DNA of 64,000 nt from Myxococcus sp. RHSTA-1-4. Lineage in GTDB: Bacteria; Myxococcota; Myxococcia; Myxococcales; Myxococcaceae. The notes under the pieces were generated by a model. The model saw nothing but the letters and a program-made list of their open reading frames with translations, ran no database searches and was not told where the DNA came from. The position numbers and the translations under genes were made by a program. Positions 32,401 to 38,906 of the stretch are shown here, in pieces; within the stretch, counting starts at the first letter, position 1; the number at the start of each line of letters is the position of its first letter. The stretch spans positions 124,001 to 188,000 of the forward strand of contig NZ_JAIQDG010000009.1 of NCBI RefSeq assembly GCF_020037125.1, given 5' to 3'.

Positions 32401-32875
32401 GTATGTGCTGGACAATCCGGTCAATTACATCGACCCCAAAGGTCTCGACACTCAGGTCATCATCACGTACGACTCCGATCGACATGGGACGCACGTTGCT
32501 ATCCGAGTGGACAATGCAGGAGACGGAGAGCCAGTCCTGTTCGATCTCGGCGGATCGTACACTGTTGACGGGGAGCGGGGTAGCGGCGGGTATTTCGAAG
32601 CAGAGCAGGCGGCGCTTGGGCCCTACATCAAGTACCATGTCGACAGTGGTGATGGAGTCTTGATCTATAACGTCAACACCGCACCTGAGGACGAGCGAAA
32701 GATCGCGGAGAACTTTGGATACCATGACCCTGCTGGGACGCACGACATCACACCGGGATTGTGCGTTTCGGCCGTCTCTTCGAGCATCTCTGGCGTGGGA
32801 CCGTTTAAAGAGATCAAGCCGACCCTCTTTCCCGGCAACTTTTCCAGGCAGATGCGGCGGGTGTTCGGCTATTGA
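26447..32875 (+). CDS. Secreted PA14-NHL-RHS polymorphic toxin, teneurin-like architecture
   Basis: 2142 residues. An N-terminal signal sequence (KALGAAASAVFVALLAVRCG) carries a Cys, but Arg at -1 makes it a poor lipobox. PA14 carbohydrate-binding-like domain about 45-187 (LRAEYFDDDALQTLV, STDDGVRLWVGGQNVINNW). TTR/carboxypeptidase-regulatory-like domain about 235-305 (GRVLDRAGAPLAGVKVTAL). A beta domain with YTLHYQSDRVPGRTSRY lies at about 565-730. NHL/beta-propeller-like repeats span about 767-1098 (six blades such as GSLYFVDGYRVRRIGPDGIV). The YD/RHS shell runs from about 1115 (LTFGYDSAGRLVTLTDANAQ) and closes with the core DHLGSPRLL, YDAESGRWAAKDPI and INPI-type NPVNYIDPKG, whose Asp is the expected self-cleavage site. 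A 141-residue variable tip follows. RBS GAGGGGG precedes the ATG. RHS shells encapsulate toxins; surface delivery is inferred. Confidence 0.9.
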   Translation: MRTKWKALGAAASAVFVALLAVRCGHEVPGGEAPMALATRSQALQVPGLRAEYFDDDALQTLVTVRVDSQVDFDWEYGTPAGTALSSGDTFSVRWTGSVTAPVTGLYTFTTSTDDGVRLWVGGQNVINNWTLQDDYDPLSSGTVSLVAGQTYALVMEYFEGPGGALARLLWEYPGQARQVVPASALSHDDGPTVPGVPPLVETGTATDFADATSFLYEGSNPPQTGVAPGTMEARRVAVAHGRVLDRAGAPLAGVKVTALSHPEWGQTLTRADGAYEFAVNGGGLVVLQFEKAGLLPVQRGVQTPWRDWVAVEDVALTALDPVVTVVNANASTLQVARGSTVSDADGARQATLLVPAGTGVTLTLPDGTTQALSSMSVRATEYTVGTDGPRAMPGALPPASGYTYAVEWSLDEALAAGATRVSFSQPVYFYLENFLAFPVGTDVPTGYYDRQVGAWKADEDGRVIKVVSITNGRADVDVTGDGLADTGAPLSDLGLGDEERQRLATLYSPGSSLWRVPLTHLTPWDCNWPFGFPDDAIGPPDEAPLADEPEPEPCKTSGSVIECENQTLGEVLPVAGTPYTLHYQSDRVPGRTSRYGFEVAVTGASVPQSLKYVIVNISGAGRSWRYIFGSTPNRRFTFQWDGNDRWGRPLQGAQVFRVDVGYAYRGVYRNPADFTRSFGAVGGGVIASSNRDTTEVFLWRRWAQKLVPYHVLGLSLGGWTLNAHHTFESTFGTLHRGDGARQSAQAVGSVWKLVSGGGQSVTDGGIATESGFAVNHLTAGPDGSLYAMDTQQGVIRRIAPDGRVYTAVGCKTGCSVSDGGVGAPATSTDFGTLWAHALGPDGSHYVTKNNNRMYRITPDGIVHHFAGNGALPLTGTEGEGGPATQAPIGHVGFIKVSSAGDVYFSTSVNDYALRRRIRRVDAEGIITTVVGDGTDAKSPTPVPALSTGVGGHTRAAGFDSSGALYFVGQSDYRIRKLDADGMVCSVLGNGVASSTGDDGPAVTATMAGFIQEGGTALGPDGSLYFVDGYRVRRIGPDGIVSTVAGTGLNGSGYPVEGASALQTNLYPYPLTLAVAPDGTLYIGFSPPHRVYKVVSPSSGFTLGEVLVPSGDGRETYIFSGGRHLRTLDALSGVPLLTFGYDSAGRLVTLTDANAQVTTIERQSDGRPTAIVAPGGQRTELTVSPERLLSRVENPNDEAVALEYSAGGLLTKLTDPRNGVHSFEYDASGRLRKDSNPGGGFKSLTRSKPASGPGAGKAGFAVDVTTAEGRVTRHTSERVGSLQRRTTRTPAGITTVTDRGANGVDVTTHPDGTTEIVRSGSDIRFGAGTPFVAGHTTTLPSGLARVASASQSVTRPTGANALDPFAYTTATWTSVLNGKSTSTVFTKDTGRFTRTSPMGKKVYTDIDAQGRITRFEVPGLTPVTYGYHPDGKLASVTQGVRTQTFDYHSSGAAKGWLASATDSLSRTTSFTQDAAGRLTGSMLPGPRALSFGYDAAGNLTSLTPPGKPAHAFDYTPNDVEDVYTPPAVDGAGSVSTSATYNLDDQPSLVSFPDSTSASFTYDTGGRLATVTTPRHTVTAGYSPTTGHLESLTDSAASDGSGASLAFTRDGPLVTGVTWTGGISGTVGYTYNTNFDVASVSVNGSNPIAYTYDNDRMLSAAGSLTVTRNTSNGLLTGTTLGSVTTTQGYNLFGEVTSLVARYGTATLYSATLTRDNAGRITSRVEAVQGGAALTWGYTYDAAGRLETVTLNGAAHASYGYDANGNRTSQTEGGVTTTATHDDQDRLLTRGAASYTWGPRGDLQTKTVGTDVTQYTYDTTGNLTAVSLPDDTQVAYVIDAANRRVGKRVNGSFTQAFLYDGQLRVVAELDGTGSVVSRFVYGTRGHSPDYMVKGGVTYRFVSDHLGSPRLLVNTADGGVVQALEYDAWGNVLADSNPGFQPFGFAGGLYDAHTKLVRFGARDYDAESGRWAAKDPIRFRGGETNFYAYVLDNPVNYIDPKGLDTQVIITYDSDRHGTHVAIRVDNAGDGEPVLFDLGGSYTVDGERGSGGYFEAEQAALGPYIKYHVDSGDGVLIYNVNTAPEDERKIAENFGYHDPAGTHDITPGLCVSAVSSSISGVGPFKEIKPTLFPGNFSRQMRRVFGY
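32450..32875 (+). other. Variable C-terminal tip (putative toxin domain) of the RHS protein
   Basis: Residues 2002-2142 directly follow the DPKGLD end of the RHS core. G+C drops here (34 of 60 in 32461-32520, 57%). The tip starts TQVIITYDSDRHGTHVAIRV (H2016), continues PVLFDLGGSYTVDGERGSGG, and has a single Cys in TPGLCVSAVSSSISGVG (C2106) at the start of a predicted helix. His on an early strand and Cys at a later helix start is the order in circularly permuted papain-like (NlpC/P60-type) domains. That suggests, without proving, a peptidase or amidase toxin. No known tip family was recognised with certainty. Confidence 0.45.
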
Positions 32876-33040
32876 GCAGCTTTACGGCAATACTCGTAGG
32901 TGAAATTCTGCGTGCTCAAAGAACGCGTAGCGGGCAGTCTCCCTCCCGCTTCGTCGAGCGGCCATTCTTGATGGGGACCGTCGTACAGGAACTATACTTG
33001 GCTGACTTCCCCACCTTGACCCCGGGCAAGGTGCAGGACC

Positions 33041-33505
33041 ATGAACGAAAACTCCGTGAAGGCGGTAGGTGCGCTGGCTGCGCTGGCGGTCATTTTCAGC
33101 ATGGCCGCACTGACTGACCTCGATACATCTGCGGCCGGTTGGCTCAAGGGGCGCCATCTCATTGCACACCGCGCCCTGTTCTTCGGAAGCCTCTTGGTGG
33201 CGCTGTTGGCCATGCCCGAACCTCGTCATAGAGGTATCCTTCGCTCAATTTTTCGTGGGATGGGTACTGGGCTGTTGGTTGGCTACGCCAGCGGGGTCGT
33301 CGCCTTTCTGCTTGTCCCTACCGTAGAGGGGCTTGGCTGGCGGGGAATGAAGAGCCCTTTCGAGGTTCATCAAGGATGGATGATGATGTTTAGTGCACCT
33401 TTCCTGAGCCTCTCGTGGCTTGCAGGGGCGCTGGCTTTTGCGATTCGGAACTGCCTGTACGTTGTTTTACAACAGGTGCTCCAGTTGCCTCCTCATGGAA
33501 GGTAG
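33041..33505 (+). CDS. Small membrane protein, candidate immunity protein
   Basis: 154 residues, no recognised family. About four hydrophobic segments are visible: VGALAALAVIFSMAAL, LFFGSLLVALLAM, GLLVGYASGVVAFLLVP and MMMFSAPFLSLSWLAGALAFAI. The gene lies 165 bases downstream of the RHS toxin tip in the same direction and shares its lower G+C (35 of 60 in 33181-33240, 58%). A small, cognate, low-GC gene directly after an RHS tip is where immunity genes usually sit, and a membrane immunity protein would suit a toxin acting in the periplasm. The start is the ATG at 33041 with only GGA nearby. The C-terminus (CLYVVLQQVLQLPPHGR) may have been altered by recombination. Confidence 0.55.
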   Translation: MNENSVKAVGALAALAVIFSMAALTDLDTSAAGWLKGRHLIAHRALFFGSLLVALLAMPEPRHRGILRSIFRGMGTGLLVGYASGVVAFLLVPTVEGLGWRGMKSPFEVHQGWMMMFSAPFLSLSWLAGALAFAIRNCLYVVLQQVLQLPPHGR

Positions 33506-34121
33506 TCAAGTCTCCAGTTGCAAACGGCACCGTGTTGTCTTCCGGATTGGCCAGCAAGCCTCTTGCTCTGGCCTTGATCCGCTTGCCGCACGTGCCCGCG
33601 AGGTGTGTAGCAACATCAAAACAACTGGGTGCGTTTCGACCTGCGCGTTTAGGCGATGGTGAGCCCCCATTCCGGCTCAAGCCGAACAGTCGGAGCGCCA
33701 ACCAAGTAGGCGAGCAGCCTGCCGTTCATCTTCTGCTTGAGCATGGGGAAGTCGGCCGGAGGTGGTTCGGGTCCATCTGGCCAGCGTTCGCGCGGAGGGG
33801 ACGGTCTGGGATGGTGACAGCTCAACGGAAGTCGCTCGCTCCTAAGAGGTTCAAGCAGGCGGACGATTTCTCCCCACGGCGCCGCTTGTTCTTGAATCCA
33901 GGTCCCGCCGGCTCCACGCACTCCGCTCGGCCAGCCTGATGAGATTGGTTTGACACGGAGAACGACCCGCTGGGAGGCGGACGACCAGACGATGGCAAGC
34001 CCTCAGGCTCGCTTGGCACGGCGCCCCCACGCGCCCCATCTCTAGAAGGGGCCACGTCACACGGCGGGAACAGGCTCCCCGTGCACCCGCGGGGAGGCGC
34101 ACGGCCCACGGAGAGATACGC
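33506..34121. other. Gene-poor accessory interval with possible gene remnants
   Basis: 616 bases with no complete gene. Several overlapping open frames of 80-175 codons exist. On the minus strand, stretches such as GLLANPEDNTVPFATGDLTT (about 33530-33590) and MLKQKMNGRLLAYLVGAPTV (about 33685-33745) look more protein-like than random, but lack starts or complete domains. This could be debris of older tip/immunity cassettes or a transposase; I cannot decide. Confidence 0.4.
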
Positions 34122-34391
34122 ATGGCGCCTTTCGCGTTCATCATCATCGGGTGGGTCATCGGCCTCTTCGCCCGGGCCATCCTCCCCAGCATGCGGCACA
34201 TGGGGCTCATCTCCATGCTCCTCGTCGGCATGGTGGGCGCCGTCATCGGAGGCATGTTCGCGGGCACCTTCAACGCGCCGGGCACGTCACTGTTCGTCCT
34301 CCAGCCCGCCAACATCGTCGGCTCCGTCATCGGGGCGATCGCGGCGGTCCTCATCGTGCACGTCCTCAACCGGCAGCGCGCCCACGCCTGA
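34122..34391 (+). CDS. GlsB/YeaQ/YmgE-family small membrane protein
   Basis: 89 residues. The family (transglycosylase-associated protein) has three Gly-rich transmembrane segments and is often stress-induced. The sequence has the typical FIIIGWVIGLFARAILP, LISMLLVGMVGAVIGGMFAG and IVGSVIGAIAAVLIVHVL. GGAGAG precedes the ATG. It marks the return to ordinary high-GC core sequence after the accessory region. The role is known only as general stress-associated. Confidence 0.9.
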   Translation: MAPFAFIIIGWVIGLFARAILPSMRHMGLISMLLVGMVGAVIGGMFAGTFNAPGTSLFVLQPANIVGSVIGAIAAVLIVHVLNRQRAHA

Positions 34392-34438
34392 CGCCAGCCC
34401 GGAAGACACCCGGGCCCTTCTGGAGTATTCGGGAGGAG

Positions 34439-35305
34439 ATGCATGACGCCCTGCACCTGGATGATTGGGGCGGCACCGGCCCGGTGCTGCACCTGGCCCA
34501 TGCCAACGGCTTCCCGCCGGGCAGTTACCGCAAGCTCATCGACTTCCTGAAGCCGCGCTACCGCGTCGTCACGATCCGGAGCCGTGCGCTCGTGCCGGGC
34601 TCGGACCCGCGAGCGCTGCGGAACTGGCACGACCTGGCGGACGAACTGGTCCACGCCCTGCGCTCGCGCGGGCTGCGAGACGTCATCGGGGTGGGGCACA
34701 GCGTGGGAGGCGTCGCCTCGCTGCTCGCCTCCGTGAAGGCACCGGAGCTCTTCCGGGCCGTCGTCGCGCTGGACCCGGTGCTCCTCACCGGCAAGCGCCT
34801 GTGGATGCTCCAGGCGGCGTCGCTGCTCGGGATGCGGAGCCGGATGCCCCTGGCCCGCGGAGCCCGGCGCCGCCGTGAGCGCTGGAGCTCTCGTGAAGAG
34901 GTCGCCGCCAGCTACCGGAAGAAGGCGCTCTTCCACCGGCTCGACCCCGAGGCCTTCCAGGACTACCTCACCCACGGACTCGTGGAGCTGCCCGGGGGCG
35001 GCGTCCGGCTCGCCATCCCCGCGGAATGGGAGGCACGCGTCTTCGAGACGATTCCCCACGACGTGTGGCCCCGGCTGCGCTCGGTGAAGGTGCCCTCGCT
35101 GGTGGTGCGCGGAGACCACACCGACACGCTCACCCCGGAGGCCCTGGCCCGTGTGCGGCGCACCGTTCCCGGCGTGCGCACCGAGGCGCTTCCGGGCACC
35201 CACCTGTTCCCGCTGGAGCAGCCGGAGGCGTGTGCACGGAGTGTCCTCTCGTTCCTCGATTCGCTGGACGCGGACCGGGGGCCCGGGTTGGTCCGCCCGG
35301 CGTGA
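34439..35305 (+). CDS. Alpha/beta hydrolase
   Basis: 288 residues. The alpha/beta-hydrolase fold is shown by the oxyanion-region HANGFPPGSYRKLIDFL, the nucleophile elbow GVGHSVGGVASLL (Ser at about 87), the acid strand VPSLVVRGDHTDTLTPEAL and the catalytic His in LPGTHLFPLEQPE. Substrate unknown. The ATG at 34439 has GGGAGGAG almost touching it, an unusually short spacing; no better in-frame start was seen. The stop overlaps an in-frame ATG of the next hydrolase, so the two form a pair. The N-terminal HANGFP motif is common in uncharacterised proteobacterial hydrolases. Confidence 0.85.
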   Translation: MHDALHLDDWGGTGPVLHLAHANGFPPGSYRKLIDFLKPRYRVVTIRSRALVPGSDPRALRNWHDLADELVHALRSRGLRDVIGVGHSVGGVASLLASVKAPELFRAVVALDPVLLTGKRLWMLQAASLLGMRSRMPLARGARRRRERWSSREEVAASYRKKALFHRLDPEAFQDYLTHGLVELPGGGVRLAIPAEWEARVFETIPHDVWPRLRSVKVPSLVVRGDHTDTLTPEALARVRRTVPGVRTEALPGTHLFPLEQPEACARSVLSFLDSLDADRGPGLVRPA

Positions 35306-35319
35306 TGGAGGTCCACCGC

Positions 35320-36105
35320 ATGAGCGTCGAAGAGTCGGTACGTGTCGAGCTGCCGGGGAGCCGGTACCGCGTCCTGCGGGGGCGCTCCTCGGGAACGACT
35401 CCCGTCATCGTGTACCTGCATGGGCTGGGCTGCGCCGGGAGCCGGGACTGGCCTCCGGTGGCGCACAGCGCCGCGCTCGAGGGCCGGGCCAGTCTCTGGG
35501 TGGACCTCCTCGGCTTCGGCGAGAGCGACCGCCCCCGGGACTTCAGCTACGAGCTCGCGGAGCAGGCTCGGCTCCTCGTGGGACTGCTGGGGCCTGACGC
35601 CGGGCGCGTGGCCCTGGTGGGTCACAGCATGGGCGGCACGCTGGCCCTGTTGGTCGCGGAGGAGCTCGTCCGCGCCGGGCGTCCTCCCTCGGCCCTGCTG
35701 GTCGCCGAGCCGAACCTCCGCCCCGAGGACGCCACCGGGAGCGCCGTGGCCGCGGCCACGCCCGTCGACGACTTCGTCGCGAACTGGCCCCGGTGGGTGG
35801 CGTCGATGGACTCTCCCGCGTACCGGGAGACCGTGCGCCTCGCGGACCCGGTGGCCTTCCACCGGAGCGCGACCTCGCTGGTCCGGGTGGGGCAGGGGCT
35901 CATTCCCCGCCTGGCCGCACTGCCCGTTCCGGTGAAGGGCTACATCCTCGGGGAGCGCAGCGACGCCACGACGCACGAGACGGCCCGCCAGGTGGCCGCC
36001 GCGGGCCTCCCCGTCATCACCGTGCCGGCGTCCGGGCACGGCTTCTCCGAGGACAACCCGGAGGGCTTCGGACGCGCCATCTCCGAGCTCCTGGCTCGAG
36101 GCTGA
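35320..36105 (+). CDS. Alpha/beta hydrolase
   Basis: 261 residues. The motifs are VIVYLHGLGCAGSRDW (oxyanion loop), VDLLGFGESDRP, nucleophile elbow LVGHSMGGTLALL (Ser at about 100) and ASGHGFSEDNP with the catalytic His. It is distinct in sequence from the preceding hydrolase, so it is not a recent duplicate. I chose the ATG at 35320 because GGAGG lies 8 bases upstream; an earlier ATG at 35305 overlaps the previous stop and is also possible. The reaction is unknown; an ester or C-C bond hydrolase acting on a small molecule is likely. Confidence 0.85.
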   Translation: MSVEESVRVELPGSRYRVLRGRSSGTTPVIVYLHGLGCAGSRDWPPVAHSAALEGRASLWVDLLGFGESDRPRDFSYELAEQARLLVGLLGPDAGRVALVGHSMGGTLALLVAEELVRAGRPPSALLVAEPNLRPEDATGSAVAAATPVDDFVANWPRWVASMDSPAYRETVRLADPVAFHRSATSLVRVGQGLIPRLAALPVPVKGYILGERSDATTHETARQVAAAGLPVITVPASGHGFSEDNPEGFGRAISELLARG

Positions 36106-36110
36106 GTCAC

Positions 36111-36725
36111 CTACGCCCGAGGCCGAGGCGCGCCACCATCCTCCGTCGCGGTGAGACCGGCCTCGGCGGGCACTTCCGACCAGCGGATGTGGAAGGTGGC
36201 CGAGGTGCCGTCGAACTCCTCGGGCACCGCCACCACCCGCCACCCACCGCACAGCTCCACCGCCCGGGTCAGCAGACCCGACGCGAACGTGGGCAGGTCC
36301 GCCAGCACGTCGTTCATCTTCAGCTCCACCGAAGTGGGGCCACGCTCAACGATTTCGACCTCACTGAAGTTGTTGCCGGCGCGAAAGCCCATGTCCGTCC
36401 GCAACAGCATGCGCCGAGGCCCGGCCAGCCGGACGACGCCCAGCAGGGCCCGGCCGAAGAAGGTGCCAAAGTAGGCATCCATGAAGCGCTCGCCCAGCGA
36501 GTAGTACGCGGCCTCGGCGGGGACGCCGGCATAGACGTGACCGGCGGCGATACGGAGGAACTCCTTCCACTGCTCCAAGGTGTAGGTCCGCGCCAGCTTC
36601 TGCTCCAGGTCCAGCCCCGCCCGGCGGAGGTGCTCGCGGCACGCCGGGGTAAGGCGGTTTTCCAGAGCGCGCACGAAGAGCGCGTCGACCGTCTGGTTGA
36701 AAACAAGCTTCTCGGAAGAAGTCAT
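36111..36725 (-). CDS. DUF2378 (TIGR02265) family protein
   Basis: 204 residues. It belongs to a family expanded in myxobacteria and of unknown function. Characteristic stretches are LVFNQTVDALFVRALENRLT, YTLEQWKEFLRIAAGHVYAG, GERFMDAYFGTFFGRALLGV and LRTDMGFRAGNNFSEVEI. The family is cytoplasmic and alpha/beta, with a helical N-terminal half and a beta-rich C-terminal half that resembles a ligand-binding module. The start codon is preceded directly by an 18-base perfect hairpin sequence. The gene converges with the hydrolase pair, 5 bases apart. Confidence 0.9.
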   Translation of the reverse strand: MTSSEKLVFNQTVDALFVRALENRLTPACREHLRRAGLDLEQKLARTYTLEQWKEFLRIAAGHVYAGVPAEAAYYSLGERFMDAYFGTFFGRALLGVVRLAGPRRMLLRTDMGFRAGNNFSEVEIVERGPTSVELKMNDVLADLPTFASGLLTRAVELCGGWRVVAVPEEFDGTSATFHIRWSEVPAEAGLTATEDGGAPRPRA

Positions 36726-36726
36726 A

Positions 36727-36744
36727 GGTGTAGCACCCTACACC
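36727..36744 (-). promoter_or_regulatory. Perfect inverted repeat directly before DUF2378 start
   Basis: Read on the gene's strand it is GGTGTAG-GGTG-CTACACC: 7-bp arms and a 4-base loop, ending one base before the ATG. It would fold as an mRNA hairpin with the only purine-rich (AGGG) sequence at the stem-loop junction, or act as an operator. Confidence 0.5.
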
Positions 36745-36806
36745 GTCCGGGCCGTGGGATGCTCGCCCACCCTTGAATCTGCGTTCAGTGTTTCAGCCCG
36801 GGAGTG

Positions 36807-37835
36807 TCAGGAAGGTTGCGCGCGACGCACCCTCCGTGAAGACCCGGCAGGTCGTGACGCGGCGCCTCCTGCCGCCCGGAGCACCAACCCCCGCAGCCAG
36901 CGGTGTGCCGGGTCATCGTCGAACCGCTCGTGCCATATCTGCGGGACGTCGAAGGACCTGAGCGCCACGGGCGGGGGGAGGACCTGGAGGGGCCAGGCCC
37001 CGGTGAAGGTCTCCACCAGCCGGCGGGGCGCGGTGAGGACATGGTCCGAGCGGACCATCGCCAGGGGCGCGGTGAGGAAGTAGGGCAGGCGCAGGCCGAT
37101 GCGCCGCGAGCGCCCTTGCAGCGCCAGCGCGGTGTCCACGATTCCGGCCCCCTCGCCCCGGGGGCTGATGAGGACGTGAGGTAGGCGCAGGTACGTCTCC
37201 AGGTCCAGCCCCTTCCGGGTGGCGGGGTGGCCTTCCCGGACGACGCAGACGAAGTCCTCCGTGAAGAGCTTCTGCTGGCGCAGCCCGGGGGCGAGCGGGG
37301 GGAAGGCGGCCACGCAGAGGTCCACCTCGCCGCTCTCCAGGAGCGAGGGCAGCTGGTCCGGGAGGAGGTGGCGGACCACGAGGTCCACGTGGGGCGCCTC
37401 CTGGCCCAGCAGCGCGAGCAGCTCCGGCAGCAGCGTGGCGGCGAAGTAGTCACCGGTGGCCAGCGTGAAGCGGCGCGTGGCGGTGCGGGGCTCGAAGACG
37501 GGCTCGTTGCTCAGCGCCCGGCGCAGCTCGATGAGCCCGCGGTGGACGGGCGCGGCGAGCTGCTCCGCGCGCGGCGTGCGCATCATGCCGCCTCGGCCGC
37601 GGATGAGCAGCGCGTCTCCCAGCAGCTCGCGAAGTTGCCGCAGCGAGTGGCTCATGGCGGACTGGGTGACGCCCACCCGCTCCGCCGCCCGGGTGACGTT
37701 GACCTCGGTCAGCAGCGCGTCCAGCGCCACCACCAGGTTGAGGTTGATACCGGACAGGTCCACGGGGGCCGGGGGCACGGCTTCCGCCGGCTTCGCGGCC
37801 GGAGGGCGGGGACGGCGGGCATGAGGGGCGCTCAT
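36807..37835 (-). CDS. LysR-family transcriptional regulator
   Basis: 342 residues from the ATG at 37833-37835 (an alternative ATG lies two codons upstream). An Ala/Pro-rich N-terminal tail of about 25 residues precedes the winged helix-turn-helix: NLNLVVALDALLTEVNVTRA followed by RVGVTQSAMSHSLRQLREL. The periplasmic-binding-like effector domain follows (FTLATGDYFAATLLPELLAL, SGEVDLCVAAFPPL, EDFVCVVREGHPA). The fold matches the NodD/LinR-like subgroup. It is divergent from an NmrA-like oxidoreductase gene across 80 bases, the classic arrangement for a LysR regulator and its target. Confidence 0.92.
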   Translation of the reverse strand: MSAPHARRPRPPAAKPAEAVPPAPVDLSGINLNLVVALDALLTEVNVTRAAERVGVTQSAMSHSLRQLRELLGDALLIRGRGGMMRTPRAEQLAAPVHRGLIELRRALSNEPVFEPRTATRRFTLATGDYFAATLLPELLALLGQEAPHVDLVVRHLLPDQLPSLLESGEVDLCVAAFPPLAPGLRQQKLFTEDFVCVVREGHPATRKGLDLETYLRLPHVLISPRGEGAGIVDTALALQGRSRRIGLRLPYFLTAPLAMVRSDHVLTAPRRLVETFTGAWPLQVLPPPVALRSFDVPQIWHERFDDDPAHRWLRGLVLRAAGGAASRPAGSSRRVRRAQPS

Positions 37836-37915
37836 GTGCATATGAATACCATGCAGTGGCCTCATGCCGGAGACGCGAGCAGTTTTGCCCCATCTCGCAG
37901 TCACCGGAGCCACCC

Positions 37916-38815
37916 ATGAGCATCGTCATCAACACCCCCAATGGACAGATTGGCCGTCTTCTCGCGCTGCGCCTGCTGGAGGCCGGCCGCCCCCTCACCG
38001 TCATCAGCCGCACCGCCGACAAGGTGGCGGACCTGGTGACGCGCGGCGCGAAGCGGGTGCAGGGCTCCACCGACGACGCCGCGGTGTTGGACGGCGCGCT
38101 GGCGGGCGCGGAGGCGCTGTTCTGGCTGACGCCTCCGGTGAGCTCGCCGGACTTCGTCGCCTGGGCGAAGCAGGCCGCGCAGACGGCCGCGAAGGCGGTG
38201 AAGGCGCACGGGGTGAAGCGCGTGGTGGTGCTGTCCAGCGTGGGCGCGCAGCACGGCTCCGGGACCGGCCCGGTGAACGCGATGCAGGGCGTGGAGGAGG
38301 CGTTCAAGGCCGTCTGCGCGGACGTGACGATTCTCCGGCCGGGCTTCTTCATGGAGAACTTCCTGCGCGACGTGGGGACGCTGGCGAAGACGAACTCGCT
38401 CTTCATGCCGGTGCCCCGGACGAAGGCCGTGCCCTTCGTCGCGGTGGCGGACATCGCCGCGAAGGCCGCCGAGGTGCTGCTCGACGCGGGCTGGAAGGGG
38501 CACCGCTACGTGGGCGTCCACGGGCCGGCGGATGTGACGTACGCGGAGATGGAGTCCATCTTCACGGAGGCGCTCGGCCGGCCCGTGCGCTACGTGCAGG
38601 TGACGCTGGACGACGCGCGCAAGGGCATGGCCGCCGCGGGCCTTCCGGGTTGGCTGGTGGACATCTACGCGGAGATGTACGGCGGCATTGGCGACGGCCG
38701 CATGGACCCGGCCGAGCCCCGCTCCGCGCAGACGACCACGCCCACCACCCTGGCGAAGTGGGCGCGCGAGGTGCTCAAGCCGGCGGTGGACCGGGCGGCT
38801 ACCTCGGCGGCGTAG
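37916..38815 (+). CDS. NmrA-like NAD(P)-binding protein
   Basis: 299 residues. An atypical short-chain dehydrogenase of the NmrA/HSCARG type: an N-terminal Rossmann fold with [19 protein letters not shown] (the GxxGxxG variant N-G-Q-I-G), [26 protein letters not shown], then [19 protein letters not shown] and [18 protein letters not shown]. The canonical Y-x3-K pair is absent, as in redox-sensing NmrA proteins and azoreductase-like relatives. Divergent from the LysR gene and probably controlled by it. It could be an NAD(P)H-dependent reductase or a redox sensor. Confidence 0.88.
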   Translation: MSIVINTPNGQIGRLLALRLLEAGRPLTVISRTADKVADLVTRGAKRVQGSTDDAAVLDGALAGAEALFWLTPPVSSPDFVAWAKQAAQTAAKAVKAHGVKRVVVLSSVGAQHGSGTGPVNAMQGVEEAFKAVCADVTILRPGFFMENFLRDVGTLAKTNSLFMPVPRTKAVPFVAVADIAAKAAEVLLDAGWKGHRYVGVHGPADVTYAEMESIFTEALGRPVRYVQVTLDDARKGMAAAGLPGWLVDIYAEMYGGIGDGRMDPAEPRSAQTTTPTTLAKWAREVLKPAVDRAATSAA

Positions 38816-38906
38816 CGGGTGCCCCGCCGGCAGTGACGCCTGTCACACGGAGTCCACCATTCGGGCATTGCGCGCGGCCCGGACTCCGGCTGAAACACGG
38901 TGTTCC

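Noticed and set aside
32872..33117. Short plus-strand frame starting at the RHS stop codon, considered as immunity gene
   Set aside because: It overlaps the start of the better membrane-protein gene in another frame and has no domain-like sequence.
33649..33921. Minus-strand frame of 90 codons as a transposase
   Set aside because: No catalytic DDE pattern and no terminal inverted repeats were found; similarity could not be established by eye.
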